Assembly (NCBI RefSeq): GCF_008843145.1
Contig: NZ_CP030265.1
Coordinates: 5,015,001 to 5,079,000 of the forward strand
Length of the DNA: 64,000 bases
Reading direction: 5' to 3'
Source of the DNA: Skermanella pratensis
Lineage (GTDB): Bacteria > Pseudomonadota > Alphaproteobacteria > Azospirillales > Azospirillaceae
Of this stretch, positions 42,860-54,293 are shown one piece after another. Position 1 is the stretch's first letter. Every line of letters starts with the position of its first letter. The position numbers and the translations under genes were made by a program. The notes under the pieces are model-generated. The model saw only the letters and a program-made list of their open reading frames with translations. It ran no database searches and was not told the DNA's origin.

Positions 42860-43468
42860 ATGGACCACTCACCGCCTCCAGCCTCCCTTCCCCCGGCCTC
42901 TTCCCCTCCGCTCCCGTCGCGATGGGTGACCCGCTTCGCGCCGCTGGTGCGGCAGGGCGGCCCGGTGCTCGACCTGGCCTGCGGGTCCGGCCGGCATACG
43001 CGGCTGTTCGCCGGGCGGGGACACCCGGTCACCGCGATCGACCGGACCCTGGCGGGCGTCGCCGACCTGGCCGACCAACTGCCCGGCCGCTCCGCCCCGG
43101 AACTGATCGAGGCCGACCTGGAGGACGGCAGCCCCTGGCCCCTGCCGGCGAACCGTCGCTTCGCCGCGGTGGTCGTCACCAACTATCTCCACCGCCCGCT
43201 CTTTCCCAGGCTGCCGGGCTTGCTGGAACCCGGCGGGCTGCTGATCTACGAGACCTTCATGCAGGGCAACGAGCGGTTCGGCAAACCTTCCTCGCCAGCC
43301 TTCCTGCTGGCCCCCGGCGAACTTCTGGAACGTATCGGACGTCAGCTCCAGGTAGTGGCCTTCGAACAGGGTGTGATCGATTTCCCGAGGAGGGCGGTCG
43401 TCCAGCGCCTCTGCGCCATCGCCGATCCGGCTCCCCGGCCGCTCCCGCCGAACCAAGCGGAGGGGTGA
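42860..43468 (+). CDS. Class I SAM-dependent methyltransferase
   Basis: A 202-residue protein with motif I VLDLACGSGRHTRLFAGRGH and the acidic end of strand 2 (TAIDRT), then FAAVVVTNYLHRPLF and LLEPGGLLIYETFMQGNERFGKP, a pattern shared with TehB-like and uncharacterised small methyltransferases. The first 20 residues are Pro/Ser-rich and poorly conserved-looking. The substrate is unknown. The sensor kinase gene follows on the same strand after about 180 bases. Confidence 0.82.
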   Translation: MDHSPPPASLPPASSPPLPSRWVTRFAPLVRQGGPVLDLACGSGRHTRLFAGRGHPVTAIDRTLAGVADLADQLPGRSAPELIEADLEDGSPWPLPANRRFAAVVVTNYLHRPLFPRLPGLLEPGGLLIYETFMQGNERFGKPSSPAFLLAPGELLERIGRQLQVVAFEQGVIDFPRRAVVQRLCAIADPAPRPLPPNQAEG

Positions 43469-43647
43469 CCGCAGCACGCGAACAGACGGAATCTTCCTTT
43501 CGATAGAACGAGACAAGGCCCTGGTCTTTGGCTTACTATTATTAACCTTGCTTGCTATTAACCGTGTTTGCGTTTCTCGACCGGGCGGGAGGCCGGCTTC
43601 CGGTGACCGCGGCGTTCCATGTACTGCGATATCAAACCGGAAACTGG

Positions 43648-45381
43648 ATGGAACCCTTCTTTCGCGCCCTCGCCGAGCCCGGCGACTTTCTGCCCCACGG
43701 CCTTTGCTTGACTTGGCGGCCGGAGCTGATCTGGACCCATCTGCTGTCCGACCTGCTGATCGGTCTCGCATACTTCTCCATTCCGGTAGGATTGCTCTAC
43801 TTCGTCTGGCGGCGCCAGGACCTCGCCTACAAGTGGATTTTCCTGATGTTCTGCGGCTTCATCCTGGCTTGCGGGGTAAGCCATTTCTTCGGCGCCTGGA
43901 CCTTGTGGAACCCGGACTATGTCGCGCAGGGCGCGGTCAAGGCGTTCACCGCCGCGATCTCGGTCGTGACCGCGGTCATGCTGTGGCCCCTGATCCCCCA
44001 CGCGCTCGCCCTGCCCAGCCCGGCCCAGCTCCGCGACGCCAATTTCCGGCTCGAACAGCAGATCCGGGAGCGGCAGCGCGCGGAAGCGGAAGTCCGCCAT
44101 GTGAACGCGGCGCTGGAGCACCGGGTCGCCGAGCGCACGGTCGAGCTGGAGGCGGCCAACGCGGCGCTGCAGCGCGCCAACGAGACGCTGGAGGTCCGGG
44201 TCGCCGAGCGCACCGCGGAGCTGTCCGAAGCCAACCGCCGGCTGCGCGCCAGCGAACTTCATTATTCGAGCATCTTCCACCACCTGGCCGAGGGCCTCTT
44301 CGTCGTCCGGGTGGAGGGACCCGGCGAATACCGGTACGAGGCGCTCAACCCCAGCCACGAGCGCCAGACCGGCCTGGTCTCGGCGGAGGTGGCCGGCCGG
44401 GCGCCGCACGACCTTTTCCCACCCGCCCTCGCCGATCATCTGGTCGAACGCTATCGCGCCTGCTGCGAGGCCCGGCAGCCGATCCAGTACGAGGAGACGC
44501 TCGACCTTCCGGACGGCACGCGCATCTGGCAGACCAACCTGGCTCCCGTGTTCGACGCCGAGGGCCGTCCGACCAAGCTGCTGGGCACGTCGCGCGACAT
44601 GACCGAGTACCGCACGCTCCAGGAGGAACTGGCCCAGACCTCCAAGCTGGCCACCCTGGGCACCCTGGCAGCCGGCATCGCCCACGAGATGAGCCAGCCG
44701 CTGAACATCATCAGGATCACCGCCGACGACAATCGCCTTCTGATGGAGGAGGACGGGTTGGAAGCCGACGCGGCCTATCTCCGCCAGGGAATGGAGCTGA
44801 TCTCGACCCAGGCGGCCCGCATGGGCGAGATCGTCGACCAGATGCGCTCCTTCAGCCGCCGCGACGGCCCGGAAGTCGTGCCGTTCGATCCCGTCCAGCC
44901 GGTCCGGCGCGCCGTCGCCCTGCTCGAGCGCCATTTCGCGACCGAGGGTACGGTCCTGGCCCTGGCGGTGCCGCCCACCGCGCCCGCCGTGGCCGGACGG
45001 CCCGGCCGCCTGGAACAGGTGGTGATCAACCTGCTGAGCAACGCCCACGATGCCATCGCCGCCCGCCGGGGCATCGACCCGGGCTTCGAGGGGGGACGCA
45101 TCGAGGTCGGCCTGTTCGAGGAGCAGGGTCCGCACCAGATCCGCATCACGATCAGCGACGACGGAACCGGTCTGCCGCCGGGAATGGCCGACCGGATTTT
45201 CGACCCGTTCGTCACCACCAAGGAGGCGACCAAGGGTGTCGGTCTCGGCCTGTCGATCTGCGCCAGCCTGATCGGCGCGATGGGCGGGCGGATATCCGCC
45301 GAGAACCTGGACCAGGGAGCCCGCTTCACGATATTGCTGCCGGTCCGCAGCAGACCACCACATGAGATCCCGAATGCCTGA
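43648..45381 (+). CDS. Ethylene-receptor-like sensor histidine kinase (ETR1-type copper/ethylene-binding domain)
   Basis: A 577-residue membrane sensor kinase. Residues 27-125 form three hydrophobic helices that match plant ETR1: SDLLIGLAYFSIP carries D35, Y42, I45 and P46, and ACGVSH carries C75 and H79, each exactly ten residues after ETR1 D25, Y32, I35, P36, C65 and H69. C75 and H79 would bind the copper that holds ethylene. Then come a coiled coil with two ERTxEL-type heptads (about 130-195), a PAS domain (about 200-310), a HisKA domain with H346 in GIAHEMSQPLN, and a complete HATPase (NLLSNAHDAI, DDGTGLPPG, GVGLGLSI). The ATG at 43648 aligns with known bacterial homologues; a TTG at 43552 would add 32 residues. 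It overlaps the receiver gene by eight bases. Confidence 0.88.
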   Translation: MEPFFRALAEPGDFLPHGLCLTWRPELIWTHLLSDLLIGLAYFSIPVGLLYFVWRRQDLAYKWIFLMFCGFILACGVSHFFGAWTLWNPDYVAQGAVKAFTAAISVVTAVMLWPLIPHALALPSPAQLRDANFRLEQQIRERQRAEAEVRHVNAALEHRVAERTVELEAANAALQRANETLEVRVAERTAELSEANRRLRASELHYSSIFHHLAEGLFVVRVEGPGEYRYEALNPSHERQTGLVSAEVAGRAPHDLFPPALADHLVERYRACCEARQPIQYEETLDLPDGTRIWQTNLAPVFDAEGRPTKLLGTSRDMTEYRTLQEELAQTSKLATLGTLAAGIAHEMSQPLNIIRITADDNRLLMEEDGLEADAAYLRQGMELISTQAARMGEIVDQMRSFSRRDGPEVVPFDPVQPVRRAVALLERHFATEGTVLALAVPPTAPAVAGRPGRLEQVVINLLSNAHDAIAARRGIDPGFEGGRIEVGLFEEQGPHQIRITISDDGTGLPPGMADRIFDPFVTTKEATKGVGLGLSICASLIGAMGGRISAENLDQGARFTILLPVRSRPPHEIPNA

Positions 45382-45766
45382 CACCGATGCCATGACGCAA
45401 AGCCAGCCCAGGAGCCACATCCTGGTCGCCGACGACGAAGCGATCGCTGCCATGGCGCTCGAACGGTTCCTGACCCGCAAGGGCTATCGCGTCACCACCG
45501 CCTGCGACGGCAGGGAGGCCCTGGCGATCCACCGGCAGGATCCGGCCGACATCGTGGTGACCGACATGCGGATGCCGCGCGGCGGCGGGCACGAGCTGAT
45601 CGGCAGCCTGCGCTCCACCGACGGCGATCTTCCGATCGTCGTGATGACCGGCTACATGTCGCCGAACGAGGAGGAGGCCATTCCCGTTGGCGACAGGCTG
45701 GTGGTGATGCAGAAGCCGATCGAGGTCGAACGACTCCTGCAGATCATCCGGAGCTTCACGGGCTGA
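45374..45766 (+). CDS. Single-domain response regulator (CheY-like receiver)
   Basis: A 130-residue receiver with no output domain. The acidic pair D20-D21, phospho-acceptor D64 (VVTDMRMP), the Thr in VVMTGYM and the Lys in VMQKPIE are present, so it should be phosphorylatable. The start codon lies inside the 3' end of the sensor kinase gene, making it the probable cognate partner. An ATG at 45362 is a longer alternative. Without an output domain it must act by protein contact or in a phosphorelay. It is convergent with the nitrilase gene (3 bases apart). Confidence 0.9.
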   Translation: MPDTDAMTQSQPRSHILVADDEAIAAMALERFLTRKGYRVTTACDGREALAIHRQDPADIVVTDMRMPRGGGHELIGSLRSTDGDLPIVVMTGYMSPNEEEAIPVGDRLVVMQKPIEVERLLQIIRSFTG

Positions 45767-45769
45767 GGT

Positions 45770-46621
45770 TCAGGGCACCGCGTCGGGAGGTTCGATCTCG
45801 CGGTCGTGCTTCAGCGACGGCACCTGGGCGCGGGCCTTGGCGACCTCCCCCAGGTCCAGCCGGGCGGTGACGACGCCCGGCTCCTCACCGCCGTCGGCCA
45901 GGATCTCGCCCCACGGGCTGACGATCAGCGAGTGGCCGTAGGTCGTGCGGCCGCCGTCATGGGTGCCGCACTGGGCCGGAGCCACCACGAAGCAGCCGGT
46001 CTCGATCGCCCGGGCGCGCAGCAGCACGTGCCAGTGCGCCCGGCCGGTCGGCACCGTGAAGGCGGACGGGACGGTCAGGATCGACGCGCCGGCATGGGCC
46101 AGCATGCGGTACAGGTAGGCGAAGCGCAGGTCGTAGCACACCGTCATGCCGACGCCGCCCCATGGCGTCGCGGCCAGAACCGCGCGGTCGCCGGGCCGGA
46201 ACGTGGCCGACTCGCGGTAGCTCTCCCCCCGCGCCAAGTCGACGTCGAACATGTGGATCTTGTCGTAGCGCCCCGCGATCTCGCCCTCGGGCGAGAACAG
46301 CAGGCTGCGGTTGGCGACACGCTCCTCGTCGAGCTTGACCGCGAGGGAGCCGGCCAGCAGCCAGGCCCCGGTCCGCCTGGCCATGTCGCGGAAGAACGGC
46401 ACCGCCGGATGGTCGGTTTCCGGCTGGGCCCGGCGCAGGACACGGCTGCGGCCCAGCACCATCATGCTGACATTCTCGGGCGTCGTGATGAAATCGGCCC
46501 CGGCCTCCCGCGCGCGCAGGATCAGGTCCCCGACCGCGTTCAGGTTGGGTTCGATATCCGGCCCGGCGTTGACCTGGACGCAGGCGACGGTGAGCGAGGC
46601 GGCGGGAGGGGAGCCGGTCAT
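45770..46621 (-). CDS. Nitrilase-superfamily carbon-nitrogen hydrolase (Nit1/Nit2-like amidase)
   Basis: A 283-residue enzyme with the Glu-Lys-Cys triad: Glu in TTPENVSMM, Lys in [11 protein letters not shown], and Cys in [10 protein letters not shown]. These contexts fit the branch that includes deaminated-glutathione amidase and omega-amidase, which repair side products of transaminases. The ATG overlaps the grxC stop by one base, and the grxC-nitrilase pairing is common in alphaproteobacteria and fits a glutathione-related role. Confidence 0.9.
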   Translation of the reverse strand: MTGSPPAASLTVACVQVNAGPDIEPNLNAVGDLILRAREAGADFITTPENVSMMVLGRSRVLRRAQPETDHPAVPFFRDMARRTGAWLLAGSLAVKLDEERVANRSLLFSPEGEIAGRYDKIHMFDVDLARGESYRESATFRPGDRAVLAATPWGGVGMTVCYDLRFAYLYRMLAHAGASILTVPSAFTVPTGRAHWHVLLRARAIETGCFVVAPAQCGTHDGGRTTYGHSLIVSPWGEILADGGEEPGVVTARLDLGEVAKARAQVPSLKHDREIEPPDAVP

Positions 46622-46881
46622 CACGCGCGGCCCAGCATGGGGTCGAGCTTGCCGGCCCGATCGAGCGCGTAGAGGTCGTCGCAGCCCCCGATCGGCTTGG
46701 CGTCGATGAAGATCTGCGGCACCGATGTCCGTCCTTCGGCCAGTTGCGTCATCTCCACCCGCTTGCGCGGCTGCATCATCACGTCGATCTCCTCGAACTG
46801 AACGCCCTTCTCGGCCAGCAGCTTCTTGGCCCGCGTGCAATACGGGCACCAGGGACTGGTATAAATGACGACTTCGGCCAT
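46621..46881 (-). CDS. grxC: Glutaredoxin 3 (GrxC)
   Basis: An 86-residue dithiol glutaredoxin with active site SPWCPYCTRAK near residues 10-20, the cis-Pro TSVPQIFI strand, and the GGCDDLYAL glutathione-binding loop. The ATG at 46881 gives the normal length; an extension to 46896 is possible. Upstream lies comF; downstream, the nitrilase gene is coupled by a one-base overlap. Confidence 0.96.
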   Translation of the reverse strand: MAEVVIYTSPWCPYCTRAKKLLAEKGVQFEEIDVMMQPRKRVEMTQLAEGRTSVPQIFIDAKPIGGCDDLYALDRAGKLDPMLGRA

Positions 46882-46940
46882 GGACTCCGGCTCCACTGTG
46901 GATTGACTATCCCGTTATATGATCGGTACCGCCGATTCCG

Positions 46941-47720
46941 CTAGACGTCGGACCGTATGACGCGCGCGAGCGTGAGCACGTCCACCCTGGCCGCGCCTGC
47001 GCGCAGCAGGACCCGGGCGCATTCGGTGACGGTGGCCCCCGTCGTCAGGACATCGTCGACCAGCACCACCGGCCGCCCGCGGATGCGTTCCGCCAAGCTT
47101 GGCCGGACCCGGAAGGCGCCGCGGACGTTCCGCTGACGGCCGGTCCGGGAATGGCCGCCCTGCGGCGTGGTCCGGCGCTGGCGGACCAGCAGCCCGGGCA
47201 GCACGGCGACGCCGGAGCGGCGGCCCACGTCCCCGGCGAGCAGCGCCGCCTGGTTGTAGCGCCGGGCGAACAGTTTCCAGCGGTGCAGCGGCACGGGCGC
47301 CAAGACGGCGTCCGGCGTCAGCAGCTCGGCCCCGGACCGGGCGAGCCAGCCGCCGAAGGCGACGGCGGCATAGGTCTGGTCGGCATGCTTGAAGCCCAGG
47401 ATCATGCCCCGGCTGCCGTCGTCGTAGCGGAGCGCCGACCGGGCGCGGCCGAACGGCGGCGGGCTCCCGACGCAGCGGGCGCACAACAGCGTCTCGGCCT
47501 GTCGCGTCTCGGCCGGGCCGGGATCGACCACGCCCTCGAAGGGCTCGCCGCAGCAGTAGCACCAGGGCGGCGCCAGGAATGTCAGGGCGCCCCAGCAGCG
47601 CATGCACAGCGTCCCCTGCCGGTCGACCGACTCGGCGCAGGACAGGCAGCGCGGCGGCAGCACCACGTCCAGCGCCGCGCGCGCCAAGGTCGTCAGGGAG
47701 GCGGTCGGCAGCCAGTCCAT
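46941..47720 (-). CDS. comF: ComF family phosphoribosyltransferase-like protein
   Basis: A 259-residue protein with an N-terminal zinc-finger region (PPRCLSC ... LCMRCWG ... WCYCCGEPF ... LCARC, four Cys pairs) followed by the PRTase-like domain: APVPLHRWKLFARRYNQAALLAG and the PRPP-loop VVLVDDVLTTGATVTECARVL. In naturally transformable species ComF helps DNA uptake; in alphaproteobacteria the role is unclear. It heads the comF-grxC-nitrilase group and is divergent from the methyltransferase. An upstream frame to 47771 is thought untranslated. Confidence 0.92.
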   Translation of the reverse strand: MDWLPTASLTTLARAALDVVLPPRCLSCAESVDRQGTLCMRCWGALTFLAPPWCYCCGEPFEGVVDPGPAETRQAETLLCARCVGSPPPFGRARSALRYDDGSRGMILGFKHADQTYAAVAFGGWLARSGAELLTPDAVLAPVPLHRWKLFARRYNQAALLAGDVGRRSGVAVLPGLLVRQRRTTPQGGHSRTGRQRNVRGAFRVRPSLAERIRGRPVVLVDDVLTTGATVTECARVLLRAGAARVDVLTLARVIRSDV

Positions 47721-47815
47721 GGCGCAGGATCGCACCGCTCCTGCCGGCCGGCAACGGATCGGATGCCGCACCCGGCGCGTGTTGTGCGGCGCGGCGGAGA
47801 CTCCATATAAGGGGA

Positions 47816-48727
47816 ATGGACGACAGCGACATCATGAACGTGTTCGACCGCGCGATGGTCCGCCGCCACCGCGACCGCGCGGCCGCCGGCTTCGCCGGGT
47901 ACAGCTTCCTGTTCGAGGAGATCGCGGAACGGCTGGCCGACCGGCTGGAGGACGTCGTCCGCGACTTCCCCATGGCGCTCGACCTGGGCTGCCACACCGG
48001 CGAGGTCGGCCGCGCGCTGCGCGGGCGGAAGGGAATCGAACGGCTGGTCCAGTGCGACCTTTCGCCCGCCATGGCCGGCGCCGCCGGGGGCCTGTCCGTC
48101 GCCGGCGACGAGGAGCTGCTGCCGTTCGCCGACGCCAGCTTCGACCTGGCAATCAGCAATCTCAGTCTCCACTGGGTGAACGACCTGCCGGGAGCGCTGC
48201 TCCAGCTCCGCCGCGCGCTGAAGCCGGACGGCCTGTTCATCGGCGCCATGCTGGGCGGCGACACCCTGTTCGAGCTGCGGCGCTGCCTGATGGAGGCCGA
48301 ACTGGACTTGACCGGCGGGGTCAGCGCCCGCATCTCCCCCTTCGCGGAAGTGCGGGACGCCGGCGGCCTGCTCCAGCGCGCCGGATTCAGCCTGCCGGTG
48401 GTGGACAGCGACACGCTGACCGTGACCTACGAGAGCGCCTTCAAGCTGATGGCCGACCTGCGCGGCATGGGCGAGACCAACGCCGGGCTCAACCGCCGCC
48501 GGCAGCCGACTCCGCGGGCCTTGCTGATCGACGCGGCGCGGCGTTATGCCGAACTGTTCTCCGAACCCGACGGGCGGGTGACGGCGACTTTCCAGGTGCT
48601 CTACCTGGCCGGCTGGTCGCCGCATGAGAACCAGCAGAAGCCGATGCGCCCGGGCAGCGCCCAGGCGAGGCTGGCCGACGCCTTGAAGACGGAGGAGCGG
48701 CCGGCGGGCGACAAGGCGGAACCCTGA
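47816..48727 (+). CDS. NDUFAF5-like methyltransferase-fold protein
   Basis: A 303-residue protein with the NDUFAF5-type start MNVFDRAMVRRHRDRAA, motif I ALDLGCHTGEVGRAL, and the characteristic SNLSLHWVNDLPGAL and LKPDGLFIGAMLGGDTLFELR segments. The mitochondrial homologue hydroxylates an arginine of the complex I subunit NDUFS7, so the bacterial gene may serve NADH dehydrogenase assembly; it is often annotated as BioC-like. An internal ATG at 47834 is an alternative start. It is divergent from comF, a conserved alphaproteobacterial arrangement. Confidence 0.85.
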   Translation: MDDSDIMNVFDRAMVRRHRDRAAAGFAGYSFLFEEIAERLADRLEDVVRDFPMALDLGCHTGEVGRALRGRKGIERLVQCDLSPAMAGAAGGLSVAGDEELLPFADASFDLAISNLSLHWVNDLPGALLQLRRALKPDGLFIGAMLGGDTLFELRRCLMEAELDLTGGVSARISPFAEVRDAGGLLQRAGFSLPVVDSDTLTVTYESAFKLMADLRGMGETNAGLNRRRQPTPRALLIDAARRYAELFSEPDGRVTATFQVLYLAGWSPHENQQKPMRPGSAQARLADALKTEERPAGDKAEP

Positions 48728-48739
48728 CGCCCGGGGAGC

Positions 48740-49477
48740 TCAGACGCCTTCGGCCATGTCGTAGATGCCGTCCATGTCGGCGATCTGGATGCGGTTGCCT
48801 TCCTGGAGCGAGATCGCCTGGGAGGTCTTGAGCTGGGTGAAGGTCCGGCTGACGGTCTCGGTCGTGAGGCCCAGGTAGTCGGCGATGTCGGCCCGGCTCA
48901 TCGGCACATAGACCGGGTTCTCCTTGTGGCCGCGGCGCGACTGGCGCTGCGACAGCATCAGCAGGAACGAACAGATCTTCTCCCGCGCGGTCTTGCGTCC
49001 GAGCAGCAGCATCTGGTCCTGCGCCGCCGCCAACTCGTTGGACGCCATGGAGAACAGGCGCCGCTGCATCTTCGGGAACTCGTCGAGCAGCGCTTCCATC
49101 TTGCGGCGGGGGAATCGACAGAGCGAGGTGGGCGTCACCGTCTCCGCCGAATAGGCGTAGCTCTCGTTCATGGCGAGGCCGAGGAAATCGCCCGTGACCA
49201 GGAACCCGGTGATCTGCCGACGCCCGTCGGGCAGCAGCTTGTAGAGCTTGACCGTGCCTGAGGTGACGTTGAACAGGGCGTCGGCCTGGTCGCCCTCGGC
49301 GAAGATCGTCTGGTTTCCTTCCAGGCGCTGCATCTGGACGATATCGGCGAGCCGGCGCACCTCGTCCGCCTCCAACGCCGCACAGACCGTCAGCGTCCGA
49401 ACCGGACACGCGCCGCAGGGCGTCGCCTCCGCCGCGGCACCCTTGTCGCGCACCCTGCCCATGTCGAATGGAGGCAT
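48740..49477 (-). CDS. FNR-type oxygen-sensing transcription regulator (FnrN/FixK family)
   Basis: A 245-residue Crp/FNR regulator. The four likely 4Fe-4S ligands are C21, C24, C32 and C120 (a C-x2-C-x7-C group plus one distal Cys), as in FnrN proteins. A cyclic-nucleotide-like beta-roll precedes the dimer helix and an HTH with ADYLGLTTETVSRTFTQL, where Glu, Ser and Arg are the residues that read TTGAT half-sites in FNR. It should activate anaerobic and microaerobic genes when the cluster is intact. The cbb3 maturation genes are next to it, and an FNR-like site lies upstream of ccoG. No FNR box was found at its own promoter. Confidence 0.92.
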   Translation of the reverse strand: MPPFDMGRVRDKGAAAEATPCGACPVRTLTVCAALEADEVRRLADIVQMQRLEGNQTIFAEGDQADALFNVTSGTVKLYKLLPDGRRQITGFLVTGDFLGLAMNESYAYSAETVTPTSLCRFPRRKMEALLDEFPKMQRRLFSMASNELAAAQDQMLLLGRKTAREKICSFLLMLSQRQSRRGHKENPVYVPMSRADIADYLGLTTETVSRTFTQLKTSQAISLQEGNRIQIADMDGIYDMAEGV

Positions 49478-49661
49478 CGCAGTTCCCCCCCGCCCTTCTG
49501 CTTCCCTATTCCATTCTGGTTATAAATTGGATTTTTCGCAAGATTGCAACACGCCTGAATATAACCATTCTCATAGTGGTTATTTTTGGTCGTTTCGCGG
49601 CTGCGGTGTTACACGCTCGTCATCGTCGAACAGGATGCGGTTGGCGGCTCCGTCGAGGTCG

Positions 49662-52187
<2,526 letters not shown>

Positions 52188-52197
52188 GCCGGAGTCT

Positions 52198-52728
52198 TCA
52201 CCCCTTGACCACGACCCGGCGGACTTCCTGGTAGTCTCCCTGGGGGTGGTCTGCGACGACCCGGATGTCCCACTGGCCGGGCATCGGCACCGCGAAGTCG
52301 GCACCGTAGCGGCCCTGGCCTTGGTAGGTCAGGTCGACCGTGAAGTCGTGGCCCTCGCTGGTCGGGCGGACGATCCGGGCGGTCACGGCGGCGCCGCCCA
52401 GGGCGTTGCCGTCGCGGTCCTTCAGGTCCACCGTCAGCCGGGCCTGCCGCGCCGCCGGGGCCTGGAAGTCGATCCCGACCTGCCAGCCGCGTTCCTGCTG
52501 GCGGCGGGCGCCCTCGATGGCGGCGTTGTAGGTGGTACCGCGCTGCCAGTAATGCTGGGTCTCCAGCCCGGTCCAGGTGTTCATCGCGAAGTACACCATC
52601 GTCGCGTTGACCGCGACGGTGACGAAGAAGAACGCGACGAAGATCCAGGGATACCACCATCCCGGCGATCTTCCGCCGGATTGGGACTGCTGCTGGTCGG
52701 TGTTCATGGCGCTGCTCATGGGTTTCAT
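52198..52728 (-). CDS. ccoH: CcoH (FixH), cbb3 oxidase assembly protein
   Basis: A 176-residue protein with one membrane helix (WYPWIFVAFFFVTVAVNATMVYFA) followed by a periplasmic FixH domain with GLETQHYWQRGTTYN and a C-terminal QWDIRVVADHPQGDY strand. FixH stabilises the oxidase subcomplexes. Starts at 52719 and 52707 are alternatives. It sits between ccoG (7 bases upstream) and fixI (10 bases downstream), so the genes form a tight operon. Confidence 0.92.
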   Translation of the reverse strand: MKPMSSAMNTDQQQSQSGGRSPGWWYPWIFVAFFFVTVAVNATMVYFAMNTWTGLETQHYWQRGTTYNAAIEGARRQQERGWQVGIDFQAPAARQARLTVDLKDRDGNALGGAAVTARIVRPTSEGHDFTVDLTYQGQGRYGADFAVPMPGQWDIRVVADHPQGDYQEVRRVVVKG

Positions 52729-52735
52729 CCGGACG

Positions 52736-54187
52736 TCACTTGTCGGGGCCAATGAAGACCGAGTCGTAGTCCGCCGTGTCGGAGGTCTGCTTGTCGGTCA
52801 GGGTGAAGGTTACGGGGGTCGAGGTCGCCTTCAGGGCGGCGGGCGGGGTCCGCACATAGATCCGGTACGTCGCGACGGTATCCGGCTTGGCGGAGAGTTC
52901 GATCCGGTCCAGCTTCTCGTCCTGGCCGAGCACCGACAGGGTGGCGCCGGGCACGCCGGCGAGCTGGAGGCTGTATTCCTTCTGGTACCGCGTCATGTTG
53001 GAGATCTTGAAGGTGTAGCCGTTGCGGATGTCGCCGTCGGACAGGGCGACGAACAGCGGCGCGCGGTCGCGCAGGACGCTGATGTCGAGCTGCGGGCGGA
53101 ACATCAGGCCGGCGGCCATCAGGCCGACCAGCACGACCAGGATCAGCCCGTAGATGATGGTGCGCGGCCGCAGCAGCTTGACGGTCGTCTTCTCGCCGCA
53201 GGAGCGGGCGACCTGGTTGTTGTGGGTGTCGAAGGTGACCAGGTTCAGCGGCCGGCCGATCTTCGTCATGATGTCGTTGCAGGCGTCGACGCACAGGCCG
53301 CAGCCGATGCATTCCATCTGCAGCCCGTCGCGGATGTCGATGCCGGTCGGGCAGACATGGACGCAGGCCTTGCAGTCGATGCAGTCGCCCCGCCCTTCCC
53401 ACGACTGGTCCTTGCGCTTGGCCCCGCGCGGCTCGCCGCGCCAGCCTTCGTAGGTGACGATCAGGCTGTCCTCGTCGATCATGGCGCTCTGGAAGCGCGG
53501 CCAGGGGCACATGTAGGTGCAGACCTGCTCGCGCGCCCAGCCGCCCAGCAGGTAGGTCGTGAAGGTCAGCAGGGAGATGAAGAAGATCGACTGGCTGTCG
53601 AGCTGGAAGTGGAACAGGTTGTAGACCAGCGTCGGCGCGTCGGTGAAGTACATCGCCCAGGCGCCGCCGGTCAGGAAGGCGATGATCAGCCAGGACGAAT
53701 GCTTGGCGATCTTCTTCAGCATCTTGGAGCCGGTCCACGGCCCCTTGTCCAGCCGGATGCGTTCCGACCGGTCGCCCTCGATCTTGCGCTCGACCCACAT
53801 GTAGAGGTCGGTCCACACGGTCTGCGGGCAGGCGTAGCCGCACCAGATGCGCCCGGCCAGGGACGTGGCGAGGAACAGCCCGACCGCGGCCATGATCAGC
53901 AGGCCGGTGAGGTAATAGATCTCCTGCGGCCAGATCTCGATGAAGAAGAAGTACAGGCGCGGCCCCGTCATGTCGACCAGCACCGCCTGATCCGGCGCGG
54001 TCGGCCCGCGGTCCCAGCGGATCCAGGGGACGAGATAGTAGATGCCGAGCAGGACGACGACGGCGGCCCATTTGAGGTTTCGGAACTTGCCCGCGACCGA
54101 TCGCGGGTAGACTTTCTCCCGGTTCTTGAAAAGCGACTGGGGAGCCTGTTCCTCCGCCGCGCCGTGGGTCTGGGTCGTCGTCGTCAT
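52736..54187 (-). CDS. ccoG: CcoG (FixG/RdxA), cbb3 oxidase accessory protein
   Basis: A 483-residue membrane protein with several N-terminal helices, a double 4Fe-4S motif (DCIDCKACVHVCPTGIDIR then CIGCGLCVDACND), and a periplasmic Ig-like C-terminal domain. Homologues reduce Cu(II) for delivery to cbb3 oxidase. The CGYACPQTVW segment and the YMCPWPRFQSAM motif are also diagnostic. It is the first gene of ccoGHIS; ccoNOQP are not adjacent within the window. An FNR/FixK-like site lies 93 bases upstream of the start. Confidence 0.96.
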   Translation of the reverse strand: MTTTTQTHGAAEEQAPQSLFKNREKVYPRSVAGKFRNLKWAAVVVLLGIYYLVPWIRWDRGPTAPDQAVLVDMTGPRLYFFFIEIWPQEIYYLTGLLIMAAVGLFLATSLAGRIWCGYACPQTVWTDLYMWVERKIEGDRSERIRLDKGPWTGSKMLKKIAKHSSWLIIAFLTGGAWAMYFTDAPTLVYNLFHFQLDSQSIFFISLLTFTTYLLGGWAREQVCTYMCPWPRFQSAMIDEDSLIVTYEGWRGEPRGAKRKDQSWEGRGDCIDCKACVHVCPTGIDIRDGLQMECIGCGLCVDACNDIMTKIGRPLNLVTFDTHNNQVARSCGEKTTVKLLRPRTIIYGLILVVLVGLMAAGLMFRPQLDISVLRDRAPLFVALSDGDIRNGYTFKISNMTRYQKEYSLQLAGVPGATLSVLGQDEKLDRIELSAKPDTVATYRIYVRTPPAALKATSTPVTFTLTDKQTSDTADYDSVFIGPDK

Positions 54188-54279
54188 TCCGTCCGCCTCG
54201 GGTCTACGTCACCATCTCCGCCGGCAAGCACGCGGCGGATCACGGAACGCAGTGTGAACCGGACAGGTCGGTCCCGGCA

Positions 54280-54293
54280 TTGCGATACATCAA
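54280..54293 (-). promoter_or_regulatory. FNR/FixK-type binding site upstream of ccoG
   Basis: The 14-base sequence TTGC, six bases, TCAA fits the FixK/FNR consensus TTG(A/C)-N6-(T/G)CAA; one half is a perfect ATCAA. It is centred about 100 bases upstream of the ccoG start, compatible with activation. The FNR-type regulator encoded at 48740-49477 is the obvious candidate. Confidence 0.6.

Noticed and set aside
49490-49579. FNR box at the promoter of the FNR-type regulator
   Set aside because: No TTGAT-N4-ATCAA-like sequence was seen; only an AT-rich stretch with a short inverted repeat (ATAACCA and TGGTTAT) without clear function.
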